Assembly: GCF_001571365.1 (NCBI RefSeq)
Contig: NZ_BCTQ01000012.1
Span: forward strand, 89,619 to 153,618
DNA: 64,000 bases
DNA from: Achromobacter denitrificans NBRC 15125
GTDB lineage: Bacteria > Pseudomonadota > Gammaproteobacteria > Burkholderiales > Burkholderiaceae_B
Direction of reading: 5' to 3'
Shown: positions 38,920-47,818 of the stretch, piece after piece
Layout of the letters: each line of letters begins with the position of its first letter
How positions within the stretch are numbered: position 1 is the first letter of the stretch
The notes under the pieces: model-generated
The model's input: the letters and a program-made list of their open reading frames with translations, nothing else
Told to the model about the DNA's origin: nothing
The model's database searches: none
Made by a program: the position numbers and the translations under genes

Positions 38920-39761
38920 TCTGGCTGGCGGCGGGCGGCGCCATGGTCTGCGTGGTGGTGCTGGCGTGGCGCGCGCAAAGCTGGTTCGCGCCCGCGTTGC
39001 GGCGCTACCGGGAGGTCTATACGCAGGAGGCGGGCCTGCGGCTGAGCGAGGTGTTCCTGTTCATCGATCCGGCCCAGCTGTGGGCGGGCGCGGTGGCCTG
39101 CGCGGCGCTGGCGGCCGCCTTGGCTTTTTCGATCACGGCCAGCGCCATGGCTGCCGGGCTGGCGGCGGCCCTGGCTTCGCGGGTGCCCCGCGCGCTCGTG
39201 GACGCGCTGCGGCGTCGGCGCGCGCGCCGTTTCGAGCAGCAGCTGCCGATGGCGTTGCTGATGCTGGCGTCCGCGCTGCGGGCCGGCGTGGCGCTGGCAA
39301 CGGGGCTGCGCCACGTCGTCGAGCAGAGCGGCGCGCCGCTGGCCCAGGAATTCGGCCTGATGCTGCGCGAGCAGCGCATGGGCGTGCCCTGGGATGCCGC
39401 GCTGGAAAACCTGCACGGCCGCATGCCCGCCGACTCGACCTCGCTGGTGGTGGCGGCCATGCGCATCGCCGCGCAGACGGGCGGCAATCTTGCCGAGGCG
39501 CTGGAGAGCATCGCCCACACCTTGCGCGCGCGGCTGCAACTGCAGGCCAAGCTGCTGGCGCTGACGTCGCAAGGCCGCCTGCAGGCCTGGATCGTGGGCG
39601 CGCTGCCCCTGCTGCTGCTTGCCGTGCTGGATCGCCTGGAACCCGACATCATGGGTTTGCTGTGGGGCACGCCCATGGGATGGGGCGTGCTGGCCATTGT
39701 GGGCGTGCTGGAAGTGGCCGGGGTGCTGCTGATCCGGCGCATCATCCGGATCGATATCTGA
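38916..39761 (+). CDS. tadB: TadB-like inner-membrane platform protein
   Basis: This is a type II secretion F-domain protein: AQQLP-type core QQLPMALLMLASALRAGVALATGL and QTGGNLAEALESIAHTL, with predicted membrane helices at both ends (GGAMVCVVVLAW, WIVGALPLLLLAVL, WGVLAIVGVLEVAGVLL). It is 281 residues long and overlaps cpaF by 4 bp. TadB and TadC form the membrane platform that CpaF turns. Confidence 0.9.
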   Translation: MIWLAAGGAMVCVVVLAWRAQSWFAPALRRYREVYTQEAGLRLSEVFLFIDPAQLWAGAVACAALAAALAFSITASAMAAGLAAALASRVPRALVDALRRRRARRFEQQLPMALLMLASALRAGVALATGLRHVVEQSGAPLAQEFGLMLREQRMGVPWDAALENLHGRMPADSTSLVVAAMRIAAQTGGNLAEALESIAHTLRARLQLQAKLLALTSQGRLQAWIVGALPLLLLAVLDRLEPDIMGLLWGTPMGWGVLAIVGVLEVAGVLLIRRIIRIDI

Positions 39762-39773
39762 GGGGGGGCCGGC

Positions 39774-40646
39774 ATGTGGCTGCATCTGGGTTGGTTGAGC
39801 GCGGGTATCGGCGCAGGCTGGCTGGCATGGGTCATCCTGCAGCCGCTGTTGCTGGAAAACCGCGGAGCGTCCGCCGCGCTGCCCTGGTGGTGGCGCGCGG
39901 CCTGGCCGTGGGTCTCGGCCGTGGCGCCGCTGGCCGGTTCCCTGTGCACCTGGCGCTGGCGCTTGCGGCTCACGCGCGCCATCGAGCAGGCGGCCTTGCC
40001 CGCGGGCATCGGCTATGCCCACCTGGCGGCGCTGTGTTGGAGCGCGACGGTGGCGGCGGGCGGAGCGACGGCCGCCGGCGCCATCGCTTTGACGCAGGCC
40101 GGTCCGTGGGAATGGGGGCCTTGGGCCGCGGCGGCCGGGCTGGCGGCGGCCGCCGCGCCCGGCCTCTGGCTACGGGATCTCGGCAGGCGGCGGCGCCGCG
40201 GCATCGAGCGCGACCTGCCTTTCGTGTTCGACATGATGACCTTGTGCGTGGAGGCGGGCCTGAGCGTGCAGGGGGCGTTGCAGCTGGCGGCGCAGAGCGG
40301 GCCGCCCGGCGCGCTGCGCGAGGCGCTGGGAGACGCCCTGGCGGAGATGCGGGCAGGGGTGTCGCGCAGCGCGGCGATCAAGGCCCTGGCGGAACGCAGC
40401 AACAGCCCGCTGGCCCGCAACTGGGCGGCCGCCCTGGCGCAGGCGGACGCCTTGGGGATCAGCCTGGGGCCGGTGCTGCGGGCGCAGGCGGCGCAATGCC
40501 GCAGCGACCGGCACCTGCGCGCCGAGCAACTGGCCATGCAGGCCCCCGTGAAAATGCTCCTGCCCCTGATCGGCTGCATTTTCCCGTGCACCTTCATCGT
40601 GCTGGCCTTCCCGATCGCGGTCCAGTTGTTGCAGAGCGCGCAATGA
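39774..40646 (+). CDS. tadC: TadC-like inner-membrane platform protein
   Basis: The second F-domain protein of the platform: N-terminal helices, then RGIERDLPFVFDMMTLCVEAGLSVQGALQLA and ALAQADALGISLGPVLRAQA, ending with a hydrophobic segment (LLPLIGCIFPCTFIVLAFPIAV). It is 290 residues. It follows tadB by 12 bases and overlaps the DUF192 gene by 4 bp. Confidence 0.9.
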   Translation: MWLHLGWLSAGIGAGWLAWVILQPLLLENRGASAALPWWWRAAWPWVSAVAPLAGSLCTWRWRLRLTRAIEQAALPAGIGYAHLAALCWSATVAAGGATAAGAIALTQAGPWEWGPWAAAAGLAAAAAPGLWLRDLGRRRRRGIERDLPFVFDMMTLCVEAGLSVQGALQLAAQSGPPGALREALGDALAEMRAGVSRSAAIKALAERSNSPLARNWAAALAQADALGISLGPVLRAQAAQCRSDRHLRAEQLAMQAPVKMLLPLIGCIFPCTFIVLAFPIAVQLLQSAQ

Positions 40647-41245
40647 GCCGCCCCTCGGCCTTGCCGCGCGGCCGCCTGAGGCTGTTGAGGGTCACGGGGT
40701 GGCGCGGCCGGATGCGGGGCCTGCTGGGCCGGCCCCCGCCGGGGCCGCGCTCGGGCATTTTGTTGGCCCCTTGCGCGGGCGTGCATACCTTCGGCATGCG
40801 CTACGCCATCGACGTGGCGTTCGTGTCGCGGACAGGAAGGGTGGTGGCGGTGCGCCGGGCGTTGCCGCCCTGGCGGGTGGCGTTACGCCTGGGCGCCGTT
40901 GCCGTCGTCGAGATGCGCGCCGGCGTTCTCGATGCCGAATACGGAGGTGTACGCGGGATAGAAGCTGCAATACAGTACGCCGCCCGCCGCGATGTTGAAC
41001 GGGATCTGCAGCGTGCCCGCCAGCTGGGGCGACAGGCCGATGGCCACCAGCAAGCCGGCGCAGAGGTCGATGAACAGGAACACCATGACCCAGGTGGCGC
41101 CGTAGACCATGAACGGCACCTTGTTGCGCCAGCACGCGATCCCCGAGAAGAACAGCGCCTGGACCAGGCGCAGCCCGTGCCAGGCCACCAGGACCGGCGC
41201 GTGCCAGAAGAGCGCCGCGATCACGACGTAGATGATGGCGAATAG
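40643..41245 (+). CDS. DUF192 protein with an abnormal antisense-coded C-terminus
   Basis: Residues 1-95 are a DUF192 domain of the kind often found beside Tad genes: GRMRGLLGRPPPGPRSGILLAPC, then VHTFGMRYAIDVAFVSR and LPPWRVALRLGAVAVVEMRAG. After MRAG the family similarity stops, and about 105 further residues follow, low in hydrophobic content, with no stop until 41245. This tail is encoded on the strand opposite the convergent BPSS1780 gene (363-bp overlap). The real product may be truncated, or the 3' end may be a deletion junction. It starts with ATG overlapping the TadC stop. Confidence 0.65.
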   Translation: MSRPSALPRGRLRLLRVTGWRGRMRGLLGRPPPGPRSGILLAPCAGVHTFGMRYAIDVAFVSRTGRVVAVRRALPPWRVALRLGAVAVVEMRAGVLDAEYGGVRGIEAAIQYAARRDVERDLQRARQLGRQADGHQQAGAEVDEQEHHDPGGAVDHERHLVAPARDPREEQRLDQAQPVPGHQDRRVPEERRDHDVDDGE

Positions 41246-41686
41246 CGTCAGCGGGACGGCCATGGCCGACAGGATCGGCTCCATGCTCTTTTCGACCGAG
41301 GCGATGCGCATGCCCTCGACCATCGCGTCGGTGAAGGGCAGGAAAATGACCAGGCCCGCCACCATGCACAGCGCGGCATACAGCAGGCCCATCAGGAACA
41401 GCTTCCTGAAGACGCCGGGCTGCTTGAGCGGCTTGGCCCACATCGAGGGCAGCATGACGCGGTCTGCTTCGACGTGCTTGCACGCGGACAGAGTCATCAG
41501 CGTGATGATGGGCATCAGCGCCACGACCAGGATGGGCCCGACGGGCGGCGTCGCAGTGGCGAAAATGACCAGGAGGCTGATGGCCATGGCCCAGGTGAAC
41601 ATGGCCAGGGGTTGCTTGCGGAACAGACGGAAGCCGTCTCGAACCCAGTGCCAGCCGGATGCCGCGGGTAGGAATGCTGCTTGCAT
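40883..41686 (-). CDS. BPSS1780-type integral membrane protein
   Basis: A 267-residue protein with about six hydrophobic helices (for example MFTWAMAISLLVIFATATP, ILVVALMPIITLMTL and KLFLMGLLYAALCMVAGLVI). It is a BPSS1780-like protein of betaproteobacteria, function unknown. It starts with ATG 41686. The last 15 residues (AGAHLDDGNGAQA) overlap the antisense tail of the DUF192 gene and may not be the ancestral C-terminus. Codon use otherwise matches the chromosome. Confidence 0.85.
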   Translation of the reverse strand: MQAAFLPAASGWHWVRDGFRLFRKQPLAMFTWAMAISLLVIFATATPPVGPILVVALMPIITLMTLSACKHVEADRVMLPSMWAKPLKQPGVFRKLFLMGLLYAALCMVAGLVIFLPFTDAMVEGMRIASVEKSMEPILSAMAVPLTLFAIIYVVIAALFWHAPVLVAWHGLRLVQALFFSGIACWRNKVPFMVYGATWVMVFLFIDLCAGLLVAIGLSPQLAGTLQIPFNIAAGGVLYCSFYPAYTSVFGIENAGAHLDDGNGAQA

Positions 41687-41750
41687 GGCTCTCTAGAAGG
41701 GGGAATCTCTCAAAAAGGGACGCTGTACGCCATTATGGGGGGCACGACCG

Positions 41751-42719
41751 TTACGGCAATATGGGCAGGCCCGGGCGGTGGCGCGCCTGCAACACTCTTT
41801 CGAAGTGCCTCGGATCGTGCGGCTTGAGCGTTTGCGCCGGCCGGGGCAGGAAAAAGTCGTACAGGCGCGAAATCCAGAAACGCAGCGCGGCCGCGCGCAG
41901 CATCAGGGGCCAGGCCTCGCGCTCGGCATCGGTGAAGGGCCGTTCGGCGGCGTAGGCGCGCAGCCACGATTCCACCAATTCGGGGACGAACTCACCCGTG
42001 TCCCGCTCGATGCACCAGTCGTTGACGCTGACGGCCACGTCGAACAGCCACGTGTCGCAGCCGGCGAAGTAGAAGTCGATGATGCCGCCCATGAGCGGAT
42101 CCTCGAACGTGCCGGCAAACAGCACGTTGTCCCGGAAAAGGTCGCAATGGGCCGGACCGCTCTGCAGCGCCTGCCAGGTCGGCGTGGCCGCGGCGGCCTC
42201 CTGCGCGGCCAGCTCCGTGCTCAGCAGCTCGGCCTGGGCCGGTTTCAGGAAGGGCATGACCTTGGGCGCGGTTTCCCGCCACCATGGCAGTCCGCGCAAA
42301 TTGGGCTGGCGCAGCGGGAAATCCTGGGCGGCCAGGTGGGCGCGGGCAAGCGTGGCGCCGGCCAGGGCGCAGTGGGCCGCGCCGGGGGCGGGCTCGTAGC
42401 CGCCCGGCAGGCGTGAAACGATCGCGCAGGGCTTGCCGTGCAGGGTGGTCAGGCGCGTGCCGTCGCGCAGGGTCTGGGGGCGAGGCACCGGAATGCCCCG
42501 CTCCGCCAGGTGATACATCAGCTCGATGTAGAACGGTAGCTGGGCTTGCGTCAGCACCTCGAACAGCGTCAGCACATACTCGCCGCGGGTCGTGTAGAGA
42601 AAATAGTTGGTGTTCTCGATACCCGCCGTAATCCCGCGCAGCGAGACGAACTCGCCCAGGTCGAAATGCGCCAGGAGGGCGCGCGCGTCATCGTCGGATA
42701 CGGGAGTGAATACGGCCAT
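41751..42719 (-). CDS. thrB: Homoserine kinase (ThrB, kinase-like fold)
   Basis: This is the non-GHMP homoserine kinase of the aminoglycoside-phosphotransferase fold found in betaproteobacteria. Motifs are GITAGIENTNYFLYTT (nucleotide loop), SGPAHCDLFRDNVLF (catalytic HxDxxxxN), and GIIDFYFAG (metal Asp). It is 322 residues. The start is ATG 42719 (MAVFTPVSDDDARALL). It phosphorylates homoserine for threonine synthesis. It is divergent from dusA. Confidence 0.94.
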   Translation of the reverse strand: MAVFTPVSDDDARALLAHFDLGEFVSLRGITAGIENTNYFLYTTRGEYVLTLFEVLTQAQLPFYIELMYHLAERGIPVPRPQTLRDGTRLTTLHGKPCAIVSRLPGGYEPAPGAAHCALAGATLARAHLAAQDFPLRQPNLRGLPWWRETAPKVMPFLKPAQAELLSTELAAQEAAAATPTWQALQSGPAHCDLFRDNVLFAGTFEDPLMGGIIDFYFAGCDTWLFDVAVSVNDWCIERDTGEFVPELVESWLRAYAAERPFTDAEREAWPLMLRAAALRFWISRLYDFFLPRPAQTLKPHDPRHFERVLQARHRPGLPILP

Positions 42720-42836
42720 TGATATGCGGGAGTAAGGGGTTAACGGTCGTTCGGACATGCCTGTGCGGCGGCGCAATTTTAGACCACATGGCGGGCAGGC
42801 CTTTCCGCCGGCCGGAGGGCGGACGGATCGGCCCGC

Positions 42837-42866
42837 CGGACATAATCCCGCCAAGCACCGTAAAAT
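42837..42866 (+). promoter_or_regulatory. Candidate dusA promoter
   Basis: CGGACA (42837-42842) and TAAAAT (42861-42866), separated by 18 bases, resemble a sigma-70 promoter. The TAAAAT hexamer is five of six, the -35 is four of six. Transcription would start about 25 bases before the dusA TTG. Confidence 0.4.
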
Positions 42867-42896
42867 ACCGCATCCCCTTGTTTTGTAGAGTGATTC

Positions 42897-43907
42897 TTGG
42901 ACTCCCCCGACTGGCGGCTGTGCGTCGCCCCGATGATTGATGTGACCGATCGCCACTGCCGATATTTCCATCGGCTGCTGGCGCCGCGCGCGCGCCTGTA
43001 CACCGAAATGATCACCACCGGCGCGCTGCTGTACGGCAACGTCGAGCGCCACCTGGACTTCGACGAGGCCGAGCATCCCGTGGCCTTGCAGCTGGGCGGC
43101 AGCGAGCCCGATGCGCTGGCCCGGTCGGCCAAGCTGGGCAAGCAGTGGGGTTACGACGAGATCAACCTGAACTGCGGCTGCCCCTCGGAGCGCGTGCAGA
43201 AGGGGGCGTTCGGCGCCTGCCTGATGGCCGAGCCCGCGCTGGTGGCGGACTGCATGAAAGCCATGCAGGACGCCGTGGATATTCCCGTCACCGTCAAGCA
43301 CCGGCTGGGGCTGGATTACGACGAATCCTACGAGTTCGTGCGGGATTTCGTCGGCAAGATCTACGACACCGGCTGCCGGGTCTTCATCGCCCATGCCCGC
43401 AACGCGGTGCTCAAGGGCCTCTCGCCCAAGGACAACCGCGAGATCCCGCCGCTGCGCTACGACGTGGTCCGGCAGCTCAAGCGCGATTTCCCGGATTGCA
43501 CCTTCGTGCTGAACGGCGGCCTGGCCGATGCCGAGCAATCGGTGCGCGCCGCGGGCGATTTCGATGGCGTCATGCTGGGCCGCGCCGCGTGGCACACGCC
43601 GCGCGTGCTGTCCGAGATTTCCCTGCAGCTGTGGCCGTTGTTGCGGCTGCCCAGCGATGCGCAAGTCGTGGACGCCATGACCGAATACGCCGCGCGCCAG
43701 GTGGCGCGGGGCGTGCCCCTGCGGGTGATGACGCGGCCCATGCTGGGCCTGGTGAATGGGCAATCGGGCGCGCGCCGCTGGCGCCGCATGTTGTCCGATC
43801 CGGCCTTGCTGGCGGCGAACAAGCCCGAACTCATCTATGAAGCGTGGCGCAGCCAGCGGCATGCGCCCGATGTGCGCGGCGCCGCGTGCGAGGCGGCGCC
43901 GGCGTAA
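42897..43907 (+). CDS. dusA: tRNA-dihydrouridine(20/20a) synthase DusA
   Basis: DusA is an FMN-dependent reductase that makes dihydrouridine in the tRNA D loop. It has the TIM-barrel start LCVAPMIDVTDRHCRYF, the catalytic Cys in NLNCGCPSERVQKGAFG, and HARNAVLKGLSPKDNREIPPL, typical of the DusA subgroup. It is 336 residues. The start is TTG 42897, since no ATG or GTG lies in frame near the family N-terminus. A stem-loop lies just after the stop. Confidence 0.94.
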   Translation: MDSPDWRLCVAPMIDVTDRHCRYFHRLLAPRARLYTEMITTGALLYGNVERHLDFDEAEHPVALQLGGSEPDALARSAKLGKQWGYDEINLNCGCPSERVQKGAFGACLMAEPALVADCMKAMQDAVDIPVTVKHRLGLDYDESYEFVRDFVGKIYDTGCRVFIAHARNAVLKGLSPKDNREIPPLRYDVVRQLKRDFPDCTFVLNGGLADAEQSVRAAGDFDGVMLGRAAWHTPRVLSEISLQLWPLLRLPSDAQVVDAMTEYAARQVARGVPLRVMTRPMLGLVNGQSGARRWRRMLSDPALLAANKPELIYEAWRSQRHAPDVRGAACEAAPA

Positions 43908-43912
43908 GCAGG

Positions 43913-43934
43913 GCGGGCGGCGGGCGCCGCCCGC
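43913..43934. terminator. Hairpin between convergent dusA and CBS gene
   Basis: GCGGGCGGC (43913-43921), loop GGGC, GCCGCCCGC (43926-43934) is a 9-bp perfect stem in the convergent gap. Neither side has a T-tract, so its terminator role is uncertain. Confidence 0.4.
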
Positions 43935-43941
43935 GGGCCCG

Positions 43942-44400
43942 TCAGGACTGGGCCGATTCGGCGCTTTCGGTCGGCCAGTCGCGGATATAGGCCTTCAGCA
44001 TATTGTTTTCGAATTGCTGGGCGGCCACGATGGCCTGGGCCATGTCGTAGAAGGAAATCACGCCCATCAAGGTGGGGCCGTCCATGACGGGGATGTAGCG
44101 CGCGTGCTTTTCGAGCATCAGGCGCTGGACTTCCTCGGCGCTCGTATTGGGCGAGACGCTGACGGGCGCGTCGTCCATGATCGAGCGGATGGTGGTTTCG
44201 CCGGCGCCGCCATGCGCGTGCATGTGGCGGATGATCTCGCGGAACGTGAGCATGCCGGTCAGCGTGCCGAATTCCATGATCACGAGCGAGCCGATGTCCT
44301 GCTCGCTCATCGTCTGCACGGCCTGGGACACAGGCATGTCGGGCGACGCCGTATAGAGCGTATCGCCCTTGACGCGCAAAATCTCGCTGACCTTCAACAT
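43942..44400 (-). CDS. CBS-domain protein
   Basis: This 152-residue protein is a tandem CBS pair and nothing else: first CBS (YTASPDMPVSQAVQTMSEQDIGSLVIME) and second (VSVSPNTSAEEVQRLMLEKHARYIPVMDG). CBS pairs bind adenosine ligands and act as sensors. No catalytic domain is attached. It lies 38 bases after the YihY gene on the same strand, so they are probably co-transcribed. Confidence 0.92.
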   Translation of the reverse strand: MLKVSEILRVKGDTLYTASPDMPVSQAVQTMSEQDIGSLVIMEFGTLTGMLTFREIIRHMHAHGGAGETTIRSIMDDAPVSVSPNTSAEEVQRLMLEKHARYIPVMDGPTLMGVISFYDMAQAIVAAQQFENNMLKAYIRDWPTESAESAQS

Positions 44401-44438
44401 CGGTTCCTCCTGGGCGGACTACGCCCGTATGCTATTTG

Positions 44439-45749
44439 CTATTTCTTGTTCGCTTCCAATTGCAGTATCGGAGCGATTCCATTTTCAGTATTTTGCGCTT
44501 CTCCGCAGACTTCTTCCAGCGTGGGCGTATTTTGCTGGGAAATCACGGCGGAGGCGACCCGCAGTATTTCCGGATCGTTGCGGACCCGGGACTGCGTCCG
44601 GTCCAGCAGGAAATGGTCCACGACGGGCGCCATCGAGGTCTGGCGGGCATCGCAGGTAAGCACCCAATTGTCTTCGGGCGTGCGCGTGGCCAGCCCCATG
44701 CCGCTCAGCGTTTCCAGCACTTCGTTCAATTCGTCCTGGTGCAGCCGCAATTGCGCGGCGAGCACGTTGGCCGGCAAGCCGGGCGGGGTGGCGGCCTGCG
44801 CCTTGCGCAAGGCGCGCAGGGCGTCCAGCGCGTCCACGAAGGGGGCGCCCGGGTAGCGGTTGATTTCCCAGCGGCCCAGCCGGATCAGCGGCGCGCTGGA
44901 GGCGAGCGTCGCGCCCAGCAGCACGGCCAGCCACGACAGGTAGATCCAGAGCAGGAAGATGGGCAGGGTGGCGAAGGCGCCGTAAATGACCGTGTAGGTG
45001 GGAAAGCGCGTCAGGTAGTAGGCGAAGGCCGACTTCATGATTTCCAGCGCGATGGCGGTCACGCAGCCGCCCATCAGCGCGTCGCGCCACAGGACCTTGC
45101 GGTTCGGGACCATCACGAACAGCGCGGCAAAGCCCAGCGCGGTCAGGACCAGGGGAATGAAGGACACGGCCACGCTGAGGACTTCCGGCACGTCCCGCAC
45201 CAGCCCCAGCGACTCGCGCGCCACGAAGGACGTGGCCCACAGGCTGGCGCCGGCCACGACCGGTCCCAGCGTGATGAGCGCCCAGTACACCAGCGCGCGT
45301 TGGCGCAGCGGGCGCTGGCGCGACACGTGCCAGATGTCGTTGAACGCCTTGTCGATCGTCATGATCAGCAATAGCGACGTAACCAGCAGGAACGCGCCGC
45401 CGATGGCGGTCAGGCGCGAGGCCTGGCGCGCGAACTGGTTCAGGTAGTCCATGATGTTGTCCGACACGGACGGGGGCATCAGGCTGTTGGTCAGAAAATC
45501 CTCAAGGGCGACGCGGAATTCCTGGAATACGGGAAAAGCGGTGAAGAGCGACAGCACCACGGCCAGCATGGGCACGATGGCCAGCACGGTCGTGAAGGTG
45601 AGGCTGGAGGCGACCTGGAGCAGTTTTTCTTCGCCGGCGCGTTCCGCCGTGAAACGGATGACGCGTCCAGCCCTCGCGCCCCATGAAGAGCGCGATGTCG
45701 AGGACTCGGGGGCCGCCGGCGCAGCGGCGGGCTCGGCGGGGCGATTCAT
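44439..45749 (-). CDS. YihY/virulence factor BrkB-family inner-membrane protein
   Basis: This is a six-helix membrane protein with a cytoplasmic C-terminal extension: KLLQVASSLTFTTVLAIVPM, IGGAFLLVTSLLLIMTIDKAFNDIW, and YGAFATLPIFLLWIYLSWLAVLLGA are YihY/BrkB signatures. Residues from about 310 form a winged-helix-like soluble tail seen in some betaproteobacterial members. At 436 residues it is full length. The physiological role is unresolved; Bordetella BrkB was first linked to serum resistance. It is divergent from the DUF2069 gene. Confidence 0.93.
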   Translation of the reverse strand: MNRPAEPAAAPAAPESSTSRSSWGARAGRVIRFTAERAGEEKLLQVASSLTFTTVLAIVPMLAVVLSLFTAFPVFQEFRVALEDFLTNSLMPPSVSDNIMDYLNQFARQASRLTAIGGAFLLVTSLLLIMTIDKAFNDIWHVSRQRPLRQRALVYWALITLGPVVAGASLWATSFVARESLGLVRDVPEVLSVAVSFIPLVLTALGFAALFVMVPNRKVLWRDALMGGCVTAIALEIMKSAFAYYLTRFPTYTVIYGAFATLPIFLLWIYLSWLAVLLGATLASSAPLIRLGRWEINRYPGAPFVDALDALRALRKAQAATPPGLPANVLAAQLRLHQDELNEVLETLSGMGLATRTPEDNWVLTCDARQTSMAPVVDHFLLDRTQSRVRNDPEILRVASAVISQQNTPTLEEVCGEAQNTENGIAPILQLEANKK

Positions 45750-45766
45750 CAGGCGATAATAGCAGC

Positions 45767-46138
45767 ATGAACCCTGAACTCAACCCCCGCTTGCGCCTGC
45801 TGGCCTCGGTTTCGCTTTTTGCCCTGATCGTGCTTTGCGTTACCTGGGAGACCCTGGTGGCGCCAGTGCGGCCGGGCGGTTCGTGGATGCTGCTGAAGGC
45901 CTTGCCGCTGGCGTTCCCGCTGCGCGGCATCCTGCGCGGCAATCTCTACACCTATCAATGGGCGTCCATGCTGTCGCTGCTGTACCTGATGGAAGGGGCG
46001 GTGCGCGCGATGTCCGACCCGGCCCCCTTGTCCGTCGCCATGGCCTGGGGCGAGATCCTGCTGTCCACGGTGTTCTTCCTGAGCGCCATTTTCTATGTGC
46101 GTCCCGCCAAGCGGGCCGCCAGGAGGCAACGCGCATGA
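45767..46138 (+). CDS. DUF2069 membrane protein
   Basis: A 123-residue protein with four hydrophobic helices (LRLLASVSLFALIVLCVTWE, WMLLKALPLAFPLRGILRG, YTYQWASMLSLLYLMEGAV, AWGEILLSTVFFLSAIFY) and a basic C-terminal tail, matching the DUF2069 family of short betaproteobacterial membrane proteins. Function unknown. ATG 45767 is 17 bases from the divergent YihY start. It overlaps selO by 4 bp. Confidence 0.9.
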   Translation: MNPELNPRLRLLASVSLFALIVLCVTWETLVAPVRPGGSWMLLKALPLAFPLRGILRGNLYTYQWASMLSLLYLMEGAVRAMSDPAPLSVAMAWGEILLSTVFFLSAIFYVRPAKRAARRQRA

Positions 46139-47622
46139 GCGCCCATTCGCTGTCCCAGCTCCGCGCGGTCAATTCCTTCGCGGCCCTGCCGGCTGCGTTC
46201 TACACCCGTCTCGCGCCCCAGGGCCTGAACAATCCGCGCCTGCTGCATGCCAATGCCGATGCGGCGCGCCTCATCGGGCTGGATCCTTCCGTTCTGTCCA
46301 CGCCCGAATTCCTGCGCGTTTTCTCCGGCGCCGAGCCCCTGCCGGGCGGCGATACCCTGGCGGCGGTCTACAGCGGCCACCAGTTCGGCGTCTGGGCCGG
46401 CCAGCTGGGCGACGGGCGAGCCCACCTGCTGGGCGAGGTGGAAGGGCCGGAGGGCAGCTGGGAACTGCAGCTCAAAGGGGCCGGCATGACGCCGTATTCC
46501 CGGATGGGCGACGGCCGCGCGGTCTTGCGGTCTTCGGTGCGCGAATACCTGGCGAGCGAGGCCATGCACGGCCTGGGCGTGCCTACGACGCGCGCGCTGG
46601 CGCTGGTGGTTTCCGACGATCCCGTCATGCGCGAAACCGTGGAAACGGCCGCCATCGTGACGCGCATGTCGCCCAGCTTCGTGCGCTTCGGCTCGTTCGA
46701 GCACTGGTCGTCGCGCCGCCAGCCCGAGTTGCTGCGCACCCTGACGGACTACGTCATCGACCGCTATTACCCCGAATGCCGCGCGACGGCGGGCGGCGAA
46801 CGCCAGGACGACAACGCCGCCGTGCTGAATCTGCTGCGCGCGGTCACGCGTCGCACCGCCCTGCTGATGGCCGATTGGCAGGCGGTCGGTTTCTGCCACG
46901 GGGTGATGAACACGGACAATGTGTCCATCCTGGGGCTGACGCTGGACTACGGCCCCTATGGCTTCATGGACGGCTTCCGTCTGGCGCACGTTTGCAACCA
47001 TTCCGACTCGGAAGGGCGCTATTCGTGGAATCGCCAGCCGTCGGTGGCGCTGTGGAACCTGTATCGCCTGGGCGGCAGCCTGCATGCGCTGGTGCCGGAC
47101 GTCGACGGCCTGCGGGCCGTGCTGGACGAGTTCGAGCCGGTGTTCACGCGCGCCTTCCACGACAAGATGGGCGCCAAGCTGGGCCTGGCCGCCTGGCGGC
47201 CCGACGACGAGCCGCTGCTGGATGATCTGCTCAAGCTGATGGACGCCAACCAGGCCGACTTCACCTTGACCTGGAGACGCCTGGCCGATGCGGTATCGGG
47301 GGCGCGTAGCGCCTTCGAGGACCTGTTCATCGATCGTCCGGCCGCCGCCGCGTGGCTGGACCGGCTGCTGGCCCGCCATGCGCAGGACGGCCGCCCCGTG
47401 GCTGAAGTGGCCGCGGGCATGAACCGCGTCAATCCGCTTTATGTGTTGCGCAATCATTTGGCGGAAGAGGCGATCCGCGCGGCAAAATCGGGCGATGCCG
47501 GTGAAATCGACACCTTATTGAAACTGCTGCGCAATCCCTATGAGGCGCAGCCCGGCCATGAACGGTATGCCGGATTGCCGCCGGATTGGGCCGGAAGCCT
47601 CGAAGTCAGCTGTTCATCCTGA
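46135..47622 (+). CDS. selO: Protein adenylyltransferase SelO (YdiU family)
   Basis: This pseudokinase-fold enzyme transfers AMP from ATP to Ser, Thr or Tyr of target proteins and is linked to oxidative stress. Family motifs include YSGHQFGVWAGQLGDGRA, LQLKGAGMTPYSRMGDGRA, VNTDN-type GVMNTDNVSILGLTLDYGP with the catalytic Asp, and NRQPSVALWNLYRLG. It is 495 residues, normal for the family. No selenocysteine codon is needed: it ends in CSS. ATG 46135 overlaps the previous stop. Confidence 0.94.
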   Translation: MSAHSLSQLRAVNSFAALPAAFYTRLAPQGLNNPRLLHANADAARLIGLDPSVLSTPEFLRVFSGAEPLPGGDTLAAVYSGHQFGVWAGQLGDGRAHLLGEVEGPEGSWELQLKGAGMTPYSRMGDGRAVLRSSVREYLASEAMHGLGVPTTRALALVVSDDPVMRETVETAAIVTRMSPSFVRFGSFEHWSSRRQPELLRTLTDYVIDRYYPECRATAGGERQDDNAAVLNLLRAVTRRTALLMADWQAVGFCHGVMNTDNVSILGLTLDYGPYGFMDGFRLAHVCNHSDSEGRYSWNRQPSVALWNLYRLGGSLHALVPDVDGLRAVLDEFEPVFTRAFHDKMGAKLGLAAWRPDDEPLLDDLLKLMDANQADFTLTWRRLADAVSGARSAFEDLFIDRPAAAAWLDRLLARHAQDGRPVAEVAAGMNRVNPLYVLRNHLAEEAIRAAKSGDAGEIDTLLKLLRNPYEAQPGHERYAGLPPDWAGSLEVSCSS

Positions 47623-47818
47623 GTATTGCGCGTCGCGCGGAACGCATTTTCGCGGGGGTTACGCGAAAATAACGATTTGGAAAAGGAATATCGCAGTTTT
47701 TTTCACTGCAATCATTCGTTTCCATTGTAAAAGTCGTAAGATTGTCGCCAACGGGACACTCCGGGGCCGGGCGGCCGCGGGGCTTTGACGATACTTCAAT
47801 ACAAAAAGCACTCTAAAT

